Of a stretch of 19,071 nucleotides of DNA, positions 9,466-17,283 are shown in pieces. Location of the stretch: contig JBBHKE010000190.1 in NCBI GenBank assembly GCA_037447655.1, forward strand, positions 148,568 to 167,638, in the 5' to 3' direction. Position numbers and translations under genes: made by a program. Position 1 is the first letter of the stretch. Each line of letters starts with the position of its first letter. Source of the DNA: Zygnema cylindricum. Lineage: Eukaryota > Streptophyta > Zygnematophyceae > Zygnematales > Zygnemataceae. Under the pieces are notes generated by a model, which was not told where the DNA came from, searched no databases, and saw only the letters and a program-made list of their open reading frames with translations.

Positions 9466-9640
9466 CGGGTTTGATTTTGTTTTTGACCTAATGTCAACTT
9501 CGATATATCGAGGTACAAAATATATCGGATTATTGGCCGATATATCGAAAAAAAATATCGCGATATTGGCCTCCTCGATATATTGGTTACCGGGTACCCA
9601 AAATCAGGTACATATCGAATATCGTTTAGGGGCTTTCGAT
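9254..9640. repeat. CGATATATCG-rich dispersed repeat, copy 1
   Basis: The palindrome cgatatatcg and variants (tatcgcgata, ccgatatatcg, tcgatattcgatatatcg) recur many times here. The segment around 9589-9624 (accgggtaccc...aggtacatatcgaatatcg) is the reverse complement of 17306-17343 with a few differences, so the two regions are inverted copies of one repeat. A homopolymer tract at 9389-9469 interrupts this copy. No coding function is likely; an open frame through it simply translates the poly-G run. Confidence 0.7.
9389..9469. repeat. poly-C / poly-G homopolymer tract
   Basis: Fourteen C (9389-9402), a 15-base spacer containing the palindrome ggcgcgcc, ten G (9418-9427), AA, then thirty-six G (9430-9465), C and three G. 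The C and G runs could pair as a hairpin, and the G runs could form quadruplexes on the plus strand. The exact length is suspect, since such runs are often misassembled. Confidence 0.9.
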
Positions 9641-9651
9641 ACACAACACTA

Positions 9652-10158
9652 CACCGCGAATGGTAATTAGAGTTATGTATGTTAATCCCATCGCCCCAAA
9701 TCTTGACTCTATCACCCTAAATAGAGTACATAATTCTAAATTATTCTTTACATTATTTAAGTTACATTTTGAATCAGCGTTAACAACTCTAATACAGTGT
9801 CGTTTTAAATAGTGTGACGTATGGTCGGTGTTTGACCGTGCAAAATTGTACTTTATTAACTAAAAAGTTACAAAAAATGATTTAATACAGGTCGTTTTCA
9901 TGTAATTGCGTTTTCACAAACCGCGTAGTGCAAACGTCATAATGACGTGAAACTGTACGTCCTGTACATGTACCTAATTTACAGTAGAGATATTCAACGC
10001 GGATAATTATTGCCATAAGAAACCCAAATTAGAGCTATTGATAAATTCGAATATTTTTTTTATAAACAGTTGATTACTCAAATTAGAGTCGATAACGTTA
10101 TTGTTTTTTTCATTTCTTTAGACTAATTATTTCTTCACTCTACTTACAATTCACGGTG
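9652..10158 (+). mobile_element. F-family long element e
   Basis: About 507 bp, beginning caccgcgaatggtaattagag and ending tacaattcacggtg, with TA outside each end (9650-9651 and 10159-10160). It aligns collinearly with 6529-7055 in its left half (cgccccaaat, ttgactctatcaccctaaat). It is non-coding. Its right end faces the right inverted arm, whereas in the left half of the structure the element's left end faces the arm, so the orientation relative to the arm is reversed. Confidence 0.8.
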
Positions 10159-10160
10159 TA

Positions 10161-10293
10161 CGATAAGTCTTGTACAGAAATATTAACACGCACGAAACAA
10201 AATAAACTTTGTACACTATACTAAAATTTTTATTAGAGTGTACAAAGTTTATTCTGTTTCGTGCATTTTAAGATTTTCGTAAAAGACTTATAA
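10161..10293. mobile_element. 133-bp hairpin MITE inserted at the F/arm junction
   Basis: The two 28-base arms at 10190-10217 and 10237-10264 are inverted with a single mismatch. Looser pairing extends outward to cgataagtctt and aagacttat. The equivalent junction at 6521-6535 lacks this sequence, so it is an insertion relative to that empty site. TAC is present on both sides (10159-10161 and 10294-10296), suggesting a 2- or 3-bp target duplication. A transcript would fold into a long hairpin of the kind processed into small RNAs, which is inference. Confidence 0.75.
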
Positions 10294-10296
10294 TAC

Positions 10297-10721
10297 TTCA
10301 GTTTTGAGAGGTTTCGTTTCAATTTGCGTCTAAGTTTAATGTAACGCTTGACTATTAAATTTCAATTTTGCAGCTAAGTTAAATACAACATATGCTCTCA
10401 CCGTGGAGCTAACGTAAAGAGAAAGTGACTATGAGCAACACTTTCACTTACACGTGGTTGACCCAATGTTTTGTTACCGTAAAACTTGGTCAGCTGTGTG
10501 AATTGTTGATTTTATTATGACAGTCGATGTTCACAAGCGCGGCAAAATTTTAAGCGGTTGAATCAATATTTCAGAGTCAAAGTTGTCCAACCGATTGACC
10601 GTCAAATTTTGACTCAGTGGTACTTTACTTGTACCAATGTGTACTTCAAACGTACAACCTTTGACAAAATGACATAAGTGAGTGTGCGCAACCAAAATAG
10701 TCACTGCCAAGATCAATTCCC
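10297..10721 (-). repeat. right inverted-repeat arm (S')
   Basis: Read on the minus strand, this matches 6160-6526 from the outer end gggaattgatc to the inner end cctctcaaaactg. It has about 60 extra bases near 10330-10390. A 61-codon minus-strand frame here resembles the one in the left arm, but the substitutions are mostly residue-changing and its initiator region differs, so it is not annotated as a gene. Confidence 0.8.
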
Positions 10722-10944
10722 TTCTATTGTTTATGTTTTTGTCAATATGTTACAAACAAAAACACAAATAATAAAAATGCTAAACATATAAAACCTACCA
10801 AGTTACGTGGTGCAATTATGTGTCCTCCATTGGACAACAAAATACAGCAAGCCTCTAGATAGTGTTTAACTAACCCACTTCAAGCCACAATCACTGCTGC
10901 CCAAAATGGCTAACTGACAGTTTAACTGCATCTTTTTGCAGCTT

Positions 10945-10960
10945 GGACTCCTCTGAGTCC
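10945..10960. promoter_or_regulatory. conserved LTR hairpin (3' LTR)
   Basis: ggactc-ctct-gagtcc is a perfect 6-bp stem with a 4-base loop. The same hairpin is kept at 16296-16311 and, with a changed loop (cccc), at 18218-18233. A loop change with an intact stem hints at structural constraint. Its location near the 3' end of the LTR places it in the transcript, but a role is inference. Confidence 0.5.
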
Positions 10961-11272
10961 GTAGCAAAAAGAATCACTGAAAAAAAACAGCCAACTAGCC
11001 GATAAGTTATAAGCCAACAAAAATGCCAATTTTATACAAAGCTCTCTTAGGGAGAGAAGACTATCTACCAGATTTTCCTAAGTCCTAAATCCCTCTCACA
11101 ACCCCTATCTACTGAAGTAAGGACCAATCACATGACTGTAAAGTACAAAAAGGTACTATGGTCGGTGTCTTTTTTGTACGGCATGTGTACGACAAGGCCA
11201 CTCAGCAGACGCGTGCCATTGTTCCACTCGTCCGTATGTTCCTCGGAATTCCCGCGACCAAATATCATCTCC

Positions 11273-11280
11273 CCACGTGG
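11273..11280. promoter_or_regulatory. G-box (CCACGTGG) in 3' LTR
   Basis: Palindromic CCACGTGG, the core site of plant bZIP/bHLH factors. It is conserved at 16620-16627 and 18538-18545 in the other two related LTRs within otherwise diverged sequence. Function is not shown. Confidence 0.45.
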
Positions 11281-11540
11281 CGCCAGGTCATGCCACGTCC
11301 ATAAACGACAAACTGACCATTCCGCGATCTCGGCAGTGATATCCGACGTCGGATTAAATCCGACATTAAATGTCGACCGTCAAAACAAATGTCCGATTCA
11401 TTTGTTTTGTGCGAAATGACATCCGCACTAAAACACTTTAACTAGTTCTATGTTCTTTTGTTCACATTTCAATTAATCGCTATTAGGATCATGTATTAGT
11501 TTAAATACGTATCACACCCTATGTATTTTAACAGACTTCA

Positions 11541-11764
11541 CGATAGACTTGTTAGAGCTATCGGTTACGCCGTACTCTACCGGTCGGAGGTTCGAGTTGG
11601 CCGGACTCAACCTTTTGTTTGAGAGTGAAATTTGTCACTCTTTAGTTCTGTCTGTAGAACTAAGGGAGCCATGGCTTAACCACCCTCTCTATCCTTCAGT
11701 GACTAGAACAAGTATGGGGGCTAGAGAGAGGAGGTGAAGGCACGCTGTCTGCCTTTTTTTTTTT
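11541..11764 (+). other. tRNA-like / Pol III-like module in 3' LTR
   Basis: On the strand opposite to the retrotransposon, cttgttagagc (about 11548-11558) resembles a tRNA A-box and ggttcgagttg (11589-11599) a B-box, spaced as in tRNA genes. A run of eleven T at 11754-11764 could act as a Pol III terminator. The whole, about 224 bp, has the size of a tRNA-derived SINE. The B-box is damaged here compared with the copy at 16936-16946. It may be a SINE captured by the ancestral LTR; it is not a functional tRNA gene as far as I can see. Confidence 0.4.
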
Positions 11765-11778
11765 CCTTTTATACTAAC

Positions 11779-11793
11779 CTATTTATACCTAGA
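11779..11793 (-). promoter_or_regulatory. TATA box of copia 3' LTR
   Basis: The minus strand reads CTAGGTATAAATAGG, a strong plant TATA box only about 30-45 bases from the LTR start. This implies a very short U3, with most of the LTR transcribed. The same box is at 17076-17090. Confidence 0.65.
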
Positions 11794-11823
11794 AAACACT
11801 CTAGAAATCAATCAATTTCAACA

Positions 11824-11838
11824 CTCCCTTTATTTTCT
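11824..11838 (-). other. polypurine tract
   Basis: The minus strand reads AGAAAATAAAGGGAG immediately before the 3' LTR start TGTTG. This is the expected place for the plus-strand primer of reverse transcription, and it confirms the element's orientation. Confidence 0.8.
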
Positions 11839-11881
11839 AGTCTAGTTTTAACTTTAGTTTTAGTCCACATTTTTCTCTGCA

Positions 11882-12690
11882 TTATTTCAATTTAGGAGAT
11901 GGCATTGGTTTTGTCATCATATTAACCACCATTTCCTCATCAAATCTATATACAAGATTCACATCTTATTCTCAACCTTTTCCCTCACAAAACTCAAATG
12001 TATGTCCATGTGCTAAGCTTTGAAATGATGTTTTGGATTAGCTGCAATTGCAATGGCAATTTAATTGTCACAAAACACTTCATGCACTCCCTCCTTCATA
12101 TACCCCATTTCTTGCAACAAGGACTTAACCCACATCAATTCTTTCACAACAGAACAAAAGGCCATGTACTCAGCCTCCATATTAGACTGAGCAACCACTT
12201 TTTGTTGCTTACTGCTCTAACAGCAAACACCTTCCCCCACATACAACACATATCTAGAAATGCATTTTCTCAAAGGTGGGTCCCCATAACTAGCATCACT
12301 CCTAGTAGTGATGTCAGTGTGCTCCCCTCCCAAATGCAACCATAACTCGCTAGTTCCCTCAAGATATCTCATGACACTCTTGGCTGCCTCCCAGTCTCTC
12401 TTCCTAGGATTATTAAGACTCTTACTGAGTACTCCAACTGTTGCCTCTATGTCCGGCCTGGTATAGTTTATAAAATAGATCAAACTTCCTACAACCTTTC
12501 TATAAGGGATAGACTTCATAAACTCTCTCTCCTCTAGACTCATCTGATCATCTAAGATCATCACTCCTTCTTCACTTCAATCACTTATTTTTTTCAAGTC
12601 CATGGGAGTGGTACAACTGTTAGCCTTTTCCATCTGGAATTTCTCAAGCATATTACCTATTCCTTCTTTTTGAGTAAGTCTGATAATCCT
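11882..12690 (-). pseudogene. pol: copia RT C-terminus and RNase H, broken
   Basis: RNase H degrades the RNA strand during reverse transcription. Reading leftwards on the minus strand, the connection region ends with VGSLIYFINYTRPDI, a hallmark of copia. It is followed by RNase H with Asp in SDASYGD (about 12297) and Glu in SNMEAEYMA (12177), then a CDN motif. The reading frame differs from the upstream RT segment, implying a frameshift near 12690. In-frame stops are at 12577-12579 (TGA) and 12217-12219, with more after 12060. The final TKPMPSPKLK tail ends at a TAA at 11882-11884, in another frame. It was clearly functional in an ancestor and is inactive now. Confidence 0.9.
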
Positions 12691-13360
12691 TTCCCCCTAT
12701 CTCTCTTCATTTGGATCCCCAAAATGTATTTTGCCTCACCTAAATCCTTCATATCAAATCTGTCTCTAAGATCTTTCTTTAGCCTATGGATCTTTTCCAA
12801 AGACTTACTGAGCACAAGCAGATCATCTAGATAAATTGCAATAAAAATGACACTATTCTCATCCTCAAACATATAGATAGAATGGTCAAAACGTATCCGG
12901 ATATACCCCTGACTGGTGAGAAACTCACCTAGTTAGTTATTCCACTGTCGAGAGCCTGCTTCAGTCCATATAAGGATTTGATGAGTCTGCACACTTTGCT
13001 TTTTTCTCCTTCCTCCACAAATCCCTCTGGTTTCCTCATGAATATCTCTTCGCCTAACTCAACAGTAAGAAAGGCAGTCTTAATATCCATCTGGTGAATT
13101 TCCATGTCTTCCACTGTTTCGAGACAAAGGAGAATCGTAACTGATGGGAACCAAACAACTGGAGCAAATGTCTCCTCATAATCAATCCCCTCCTTTTGGG
13201 TGAACCCTTTGCCTACCAATCGAGCCTTATATCTCTCAATGGTATTATCTGGGTTCAATTCTAGTTTAGATACCCATTTACACCCAATAAGTTTCCTGTC
13301 TGGAGGACAATCAGCTAGTTCCCAAGTATTTGTTTCCATGATGGAGGCCATCTCATCATT
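12657..13360 (-). pseudogene. pol: copia reverse transcriptase, broken
   Basis: RT copies the element RNA into DNA. The first part (13351 to 12929) has KARLVGKGFTQKEGIDYEET and HQMDIKTAFL, whose first Asp (about 13087) is the first catalytic aspartate, and ends at SLYGLKQA. A frameshift near 12955 and an adjacent in-frame stop break the chain. The next part resumes in another frame with YLDD at 12822-12833, the catalytic pair (copia usually YVDD; Leu is a tolerated variant). A second frameshift near 12690 precedes the connection and RNase H. The catalytic residues survive although the frame does not, so decay has mostly been by small indels. Confidence 0.92.
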
Positions 13361-13876
13361 TATCGCTCTAATCCATCTTTTTTCTCTGGACTATTCATTG
13401 CCTCCGAGCAAGACTGAGGCTCATCTGGGTGAGATTGCTTAGTAACCTTATGAGCAGCCTGTTTTTGGTGTATCCTTTTGCTGCTCCTTCTCCCTCCCTC
13501 AAACTCCAAAGCTGGAATAAATGGAAGTCTTGAATTTCTCCTCACTGTCTCATCGGCTCCCCTGTCTATGGAAGCCGTTTCTGGTCCCTGTTCTTCTATC
13601 TCCTCGAAGTCCATAGGAGTATATGAGGTTTCCAGTGAGTCTACTGAATCTTGGATCTCCCCTGAGTCTACAATCACGGTTTCACTCATGTCCTTTTCAG
13701 GAACGACCGAGTCCTCCTCACTTTCGGACTCAAATCTGATTCTTATCTTCTTTGTATATTTGAAAGGGTCAAATGACTTTCACTTCATCCATGATAACTA
13801 AGTGTTTGACCAAAATGATATCTTTCTTTGCTAATTCATAGACTCTATACCCCTTAACATCCTCATCATATCCCAC
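13360..13876 (-). pseudogene. pol: copia integrase C-terminal tail and linker to RT
   Basis: The part just left of the stop at 13877-13879 continues the integrase frame with GYDEDVKGYRVYE, the conserved GKGYR-like motif of copia integrase C-termini. It is followed by an acidic, Ser/Glu-rich linker in a different frame (13689 to 13360). The linker includes RRNSRLP and ends with DEPQSCSEAMNSPEK, matching the usual start of the copia RT region (EAL/M...SPE..W). A frame change at about 13360 separates it from RT. Confidence 0.8.
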
Positions 13877-14923
13877 TTAGTATTCAGGTTTTCCCTTAGC
13901 ATCAAGTTTCCAAATTTTCTTATCCGTGTCAAGCCTGTTAACTTGGCTACCGTACACTTTAAGGTGTGAGATATCTGGTTTCCTTCCCACCCATCTCTTG
14001 TAAGGTGTCACTCCCTTTACAACTAAGGTAAGGACTCGTTTTTTAATGTAGTTGGCACAGTTCATTGTCTCTGCCCAAAATCTCTTTCCTATTTTCATGT
14101 CGGCCAACATGCTGCATGCACTATCTCCTAGTGTTCGATTCAACCTCTCAGCTACCACATTTGTTCCGGGTTATATGGTACAATTTTTTGGGTGCTGCAC
14201 TCCCTCATCTCTCAGATATTCCTCAAACTGGTTGGAGGTATATTCCCCCCCATTATCACTCCTTATTCTCTTAATGGGGGTTTCATGCAGCTTCTCACTC
14301 CAGGCTTTATATTCTTTGAAGTAAGTTGATGTTTCAGATTTTGTTTTTAGGAAATACACTCTAGAGTATCTAGACCAGTCATCGGTTATTGTCAACATAA
14401 ACCTCTTTCCTTCAACCTAAGGTACTTTTGCAAGTCCCCAAATATCTGTGTGGACCGAATCTAGTACTTTCTCACCTATATATGTGGCGGCTTTGGGAAA
14501 GGCTAATCTGTGAGCCTTACCTTGAACACAACCACTACAATCATCCATCATTTCATTATCCCCATACTGAATGTCTTCTACTACCCCAAGATTTTTCATT
14601 TCATTCAACCTGTCAAAATGCACATGTCCGAATCGTTTATGCCAAATCATCAACTTAGGAAGACCAATATAGTAAGCATTCTTCTTTTCATTACTTAGGT
14701 TAAGCCTAAGCATTCCTTGGCTACCCTTATCTGCCGTGAAGTAAACTTTATCCCTATACTTAGTTGTAGAGACTCCCCTTCTAGTCAAGGTATCAAACTC
14801 TTCGTCATCTAACACAGATAAAGAGACAAGATTTTGACTCAGCTGAAGAATGTAGAGTACATCTGAAAATGTAAGTATAGAAGTCTTACCCTCCACTAAG
14901 ACATTCAGATCTACTGATCTCAC
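13877..14923 (-). pseudogene. pol: copia integrase, broken by stops
   Basis: Integrase inserts the cDNA. The GAG-pre-integrase/zinc region has WHKRFGH and CSGC (His at about 14641 and 14626, Cys at about 14539 and 14530), an HHCC finger. The catalytic core has Asp in HTDIWG (14444-14446), Asp in RSDNGGEY (14255-14257) and Glu in VVAERLNR (14147-14149). The spacing of the last two is exactly D-35-E. All three lie in one frame, interrupted only by stops at 14417-14419, 14171-14173 and 13877-13879. The start of this frame follows a frame change beside the stop at 14923-14925 that ends the protease segment. Confidence 0.93.
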
Positions 14924-15267
14924 TATATATCTTTAGTAACCACTCTCTCATCCCCATACTCTATCTCTACAGTTGGGATCTTTCTTAGCTTAGTGAAGAG
15001 TTCCTTATCACAATACATATGCATGGATGCACCTGAGTCGATATTCCATCCTTCCTGTTGAGCTTCCCGAATTGCTCTAAAAGCACACTTCTGTCTCCGA
15101 GGAATCTTCTTCTCCTCCAAACTCTCGTCAAGAAGAAGCTCCCTATACTCGTCATAATACTCGTCCTCGGTTTCTCCTGTCACTTTTGTAACCACAACTG
15201 CCTTTTTCTTCCCTCTCGAAGAATCCCCTCCTTTGTTCTCTTGGAGCCTCAACTCCGATAGCTTGAC
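14923..15267 (-). pseudogene. pol: copia aspartic protease region
   Basis: The protease matures the gag-pol polyprotein. The WNIDSGASMHM motif carries the catalytic DSG at 15031-15039 on the minus strand, preceded by a Lys- and Glu-rich spacer after the zinc knuckle. It is in frame with gag, as in copia elements that use one long frame. The segment ends at a TAG (14923-14925), after which homology continues in another frame. Confidence 0.88.
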
Positions 15268-16181
15268 ACAATCCGCGATAAAGTGTCCCGGCTTCTTGCA
15301 AAAATGACAAAGGCCCTTTGGAGGCCTTGGTCCTGCCGGCTGATCTCTTCCCCCTTTGTACGGCTTCTTCGGGTCCTTCCCCTATTGGTCCCCTCCAGTT
15401 GCTAGAGCTTGAATGCTCTTTCCTCCTCTCCTTATCTCCATAGTATTTTCCTGTACAAGTATCATCTTGACCACTGTGTTTCGTTTCCATGAACTATCAG
15501 TCATTTCCTGTACTCCGTACACTATGTTCTCATACTCATCTGGTAACTTCACGATGAGAGTGTTAACTTTCATCTTCATTGTACCTGTCCACCCGACACT
15601 TTCCATCTCCATATACAAACAAGAAAGATCATTACAATAATCTAACATCTTTCCTCCTTTGTAAGTGTAACTCACTAGCTTTTGCTCAGCCAACTGGAGC
15701 TCCTGAATAGTACCAGTTCTATAGATCTCCACCAAACTCACCCACAACTCCTCAGCCTTGTAAATGTGAAGGTGAGGAGTGGCCAAAGCTTGCGTGAGGT
15801 ACCTTAGAATGAAGTTCTTGGCAGCCATGTTCACGTCTTCCCACATTTGAGTATGGTTCTCCATGGTCTTCACGGCCGCGGCTCCCGGTGCCGTGGCAAT
15901 AGGAGTGAGGGGTGTCTCCTTCCCTTTCACGTTTTCTGATACACTGCTACCCCCATCATCTGCCTCCTCCGTGGAAGTAGTCGATGCTGTTGGATCCTTA
16001 CTCCTCCAAATCCTAGTGGAGTTCCCGAAGGTGGACGTTTTACTTGTCCACTGACGATACCCCAGTATCGTTTTTCGCACAAAGCTCCCATCATCATGGC
16101 TCCCCAATAGATGAACCCAGATCCATGGAAGGTGGGCACCCAAGAGGGTGGCCCCATTACCTGCAATTCTGTGTCCTCCAT
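15268..16181 (-). pseudogene. gag: copia gag with zinc knuckle, broken
   Basis: Gag is the capsid/nucleocapsid protein that packages the element RNA. From the ATG at 16181 (or the second Met at about 16157) the frame reads VPTFHGSGFIYW and KRYWGIVSG, the usual copia gag N-terminus. Near 16040 homology passes to another frame and continues through the capsid part (IQELQLAEQKLVSYTY, LPDEYENIVYGV). A TAG at 15382-15384 interrupts that frame before the nucleocapsid. The CX2CX4HX4C knuckle (CHFCKKPGHFIADC) is intact at 15268-15309. The first ATG lies inside the LTR end, which is odd; the second overlaps the primer-binding site. Confidence 0.9.
16150..16161 (-). other. degenerate primer-binding site
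   Basis: Directly after the 5' LTR (ending TTGCA) the minus strand reads GGTAATGGGGCC. The usual copia site, complementary to initiator tRNA-Met, contains GGTATCAGAGCC. Eight of twelve positions agree. Its position is right and the match is weak. Confidence 0.4.
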
Positions 16182-16883
16182 TGGACAACAGAATACATGA
16201 AGCCTCTAGATAGTGTTTAACTAACCCACTTCAAGCCACAATCACTACTGCCCAAAATGGCTAACTGACAATTTGACTGCACCTTTGTGCAGCTTGGACT
16301 CCTCTGAGTCCGTAGCAAAAAGAATCATTGAAAACAGCTAACCAGCCGATAAGATACGAGCCGGCAAAAATGCCAGTTTTATACAAAACTCTCTTAGAGA
16401 GAGAAAACTATCTACCAGATTTTCCTAAGGCCTAAATCCCTCTCACAACCCCTATCTATTGAAGTACGGACCAATCACATGATTGTAAAGTACAGAAAGG
16501 TACTATGGTCGGTGTTCTTTTTGTACGGCCTGTGTACGACAAGGCCACTGAGCAGACGCGTGTCACTGTTCCACTCGTCCGTATATTCCCTGGAATTCCC
16601 GGGACCAAATATCATCTCTCCACGTGGCGCCAGGTGATGCCACGTCCATAAACGTTAATGTGACCATTCCGCGATCTCGGAAGTGATATGCGCCGTCGGA
16701 TTAAATCCGACATTAAATGTTGACCGTCAAAACAAATGTCCGATTCATTTGTTTCGTGTGAAATGACGTCCGCACTCAAATACATAAACTAGTTCTATGT
16801 TCCTTTGTTCACATTTCAGTTAATTGGTTTTAGGATCATGAATTAGTTTAAATATGTATCACACCCCATGTATTTTAACGGAC

Positions 16884-16956
16884 TTCACGACAGACTGGTT
16901 AGAGCTACCGGCTACGCCGTACTCTACCGGTCGGAGGTTTGAGTCCTGCCAGCAGA
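16884..16956 (+). other. tRNA-like segment in 5' LTR (best copy)
   Basis: On the plus strand, tggttagagc (16896-16905) matches the tRNA D-arm/A-box and ggtttgagtcc (16936-16946) matches the T-loop/B-box (GGTTCGANTCC with one change), about 30 bases apart as in real tRNAs. The bases between do not give an obviously paired anticodon stem. A T-rich tract (ccttttctttttcctttt, about 17051-17068) follows, as in the other copy. It reads antisense to the retrotransposon. This is most likely a tRNA-derived sequence, not a working tRNA gene. Confidence 0.45.
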
Positions 16957-17075
16957 ACTAAGGCAGCCATGGCTTAACCACCCTCTCTATCCTTCAGTGA
17001 ATAAAACAAGTATGGGGACTAGAGAGAGAAGGTGAAGACACGATGTCTGCCCTTTTCTTTTTCCTTTTATACTAA

Positions 17076-17090
17076 CCTATTTATACCTAG
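17076..17090 (-). promoter_or_regulatory. TATA box of copia 5' LTR
   Basis: The minus strand reads CTAGGTATAAATAGG, identical to the box in the 3' LTR and about 32-46 bases from the LTR start. This is the likely promoter for the genomic transcript running leftwards. Transcription would begin within the first 80 bases or so of the LTR. Confidence 0.65.
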
Positions 17091-17121
17091 AAAATACTCT
17101 AGGAGTCAATCAATTTCAACA

Positions 17122-17283
17122 ATAGTATCTTGCGATTTGTGGGAATAATGCTTTATTTGGTTGAGAAGGGTGTCTCCCACACCTCCCACACACCGTGCAA
17201 AACTTGTAGCAAACCCAACACGGTTTGTACTGTAGCGATCAGTGCAGGATCGAATGATTTGCCACAAAGACCATTTAGTAGTG
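17122..17283. other. flank right of the copia element
   Basis: No gene or repeat recognised. It contains cccacacctcccacacac and aacacggtttgtac, but nothing that can be assigned. Confidence 0.35.

Larger units (their letters stand above)
6160..10721. mobile_element. possible large transposon bounded by inverted repeat arms
   Basis: The arm at 6160-6526 is the reverse complement of 10297-10721, so the 4.56-kb interval has long terminal inverted repeats. The outer ends read GGGAATTGATC and GATCAATTCCC. Long arms starting GGG-AATTG resemble MULE-type termini, but no 9-bp target duplication is seen. The best flank match is ttttatta (6152-6159) against ttctattg (10722-10729), 6 of 8, which is weak. 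The interior has an F element beside each arm and a gene-like fragment at 7262-7417, so a Pack-MULE is one reading. Alternatively, these are two inverted copies of a dispersed repeat. Confidence 0.4.
10811..11823 (-). repeat. copia 3' LTR (1013 bp)
   Basis: Direct repeat of 16162-17121. On the minus strand it begins TGTTGAAATTG and ends AATTGCA, the TG...CA rule. It is longer than the other copy, mainly because of about 50 bases near 11600-11665 (ctcaaccttttgtttgagag and following) that are missing at the corresponding place in the 5' LTR. It contains a TATA-like box, a tRNA-like segment, a G-box and two short hairpins. Confidence 0.92.
10811..17121 (-). mobile_element. Ty1/copia retrotransposon, full length, defective
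   Basis: A 6.3-kb element on the minus strand with two LTRs, a degenerate primer-binding site, gag, protease, integrase, RT and RNase H in copia order (integrase before RT), and a polypurine tract. All catalytic landmarks can be found: zinc knuckle, DSG protease, HHCC, D,D35E, YLDD. The pol region has at least seven in-frame stops and several frameshifts, so it cannot act autonomously. The flanking pentamers (cgtgg on the left, atagt on the right) do not match, so no target duplication is preserved. The two LTRs differ at 10 of about the first 170 aligned bases, suggesting an old insertion. Confidence 0.95.
16162..17121 (-). repeat. copia 5' LTR (960 bp)
   Basis: Direct repeat of 10811-11823, beginning TGTTGAAATTG and ending GAATTGCA on the minus strand. 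The primer-binding site and gag lie immediately inside it. It retains the better-preserved tRNA-like segment, the G-box (16620-16627), the hairpin (16296-16311) and the TATA box (17076-17090). The element's outer flank, atagt, has no duplicate at the other end. Confidence 0.92.

Noticed and set aside
9341-9670. Open frames encoding poly-Gly or poly-Pro proteins
   Set aside because: They are translations of a homopolymer G/C tract and vanish outside it.
16884-16956. Functional tRNA gene
   Set aside because: A- and B-box-like strings are present, but I could not fold a complete acceptor and anticodon stem; better described as tRNA-derived.
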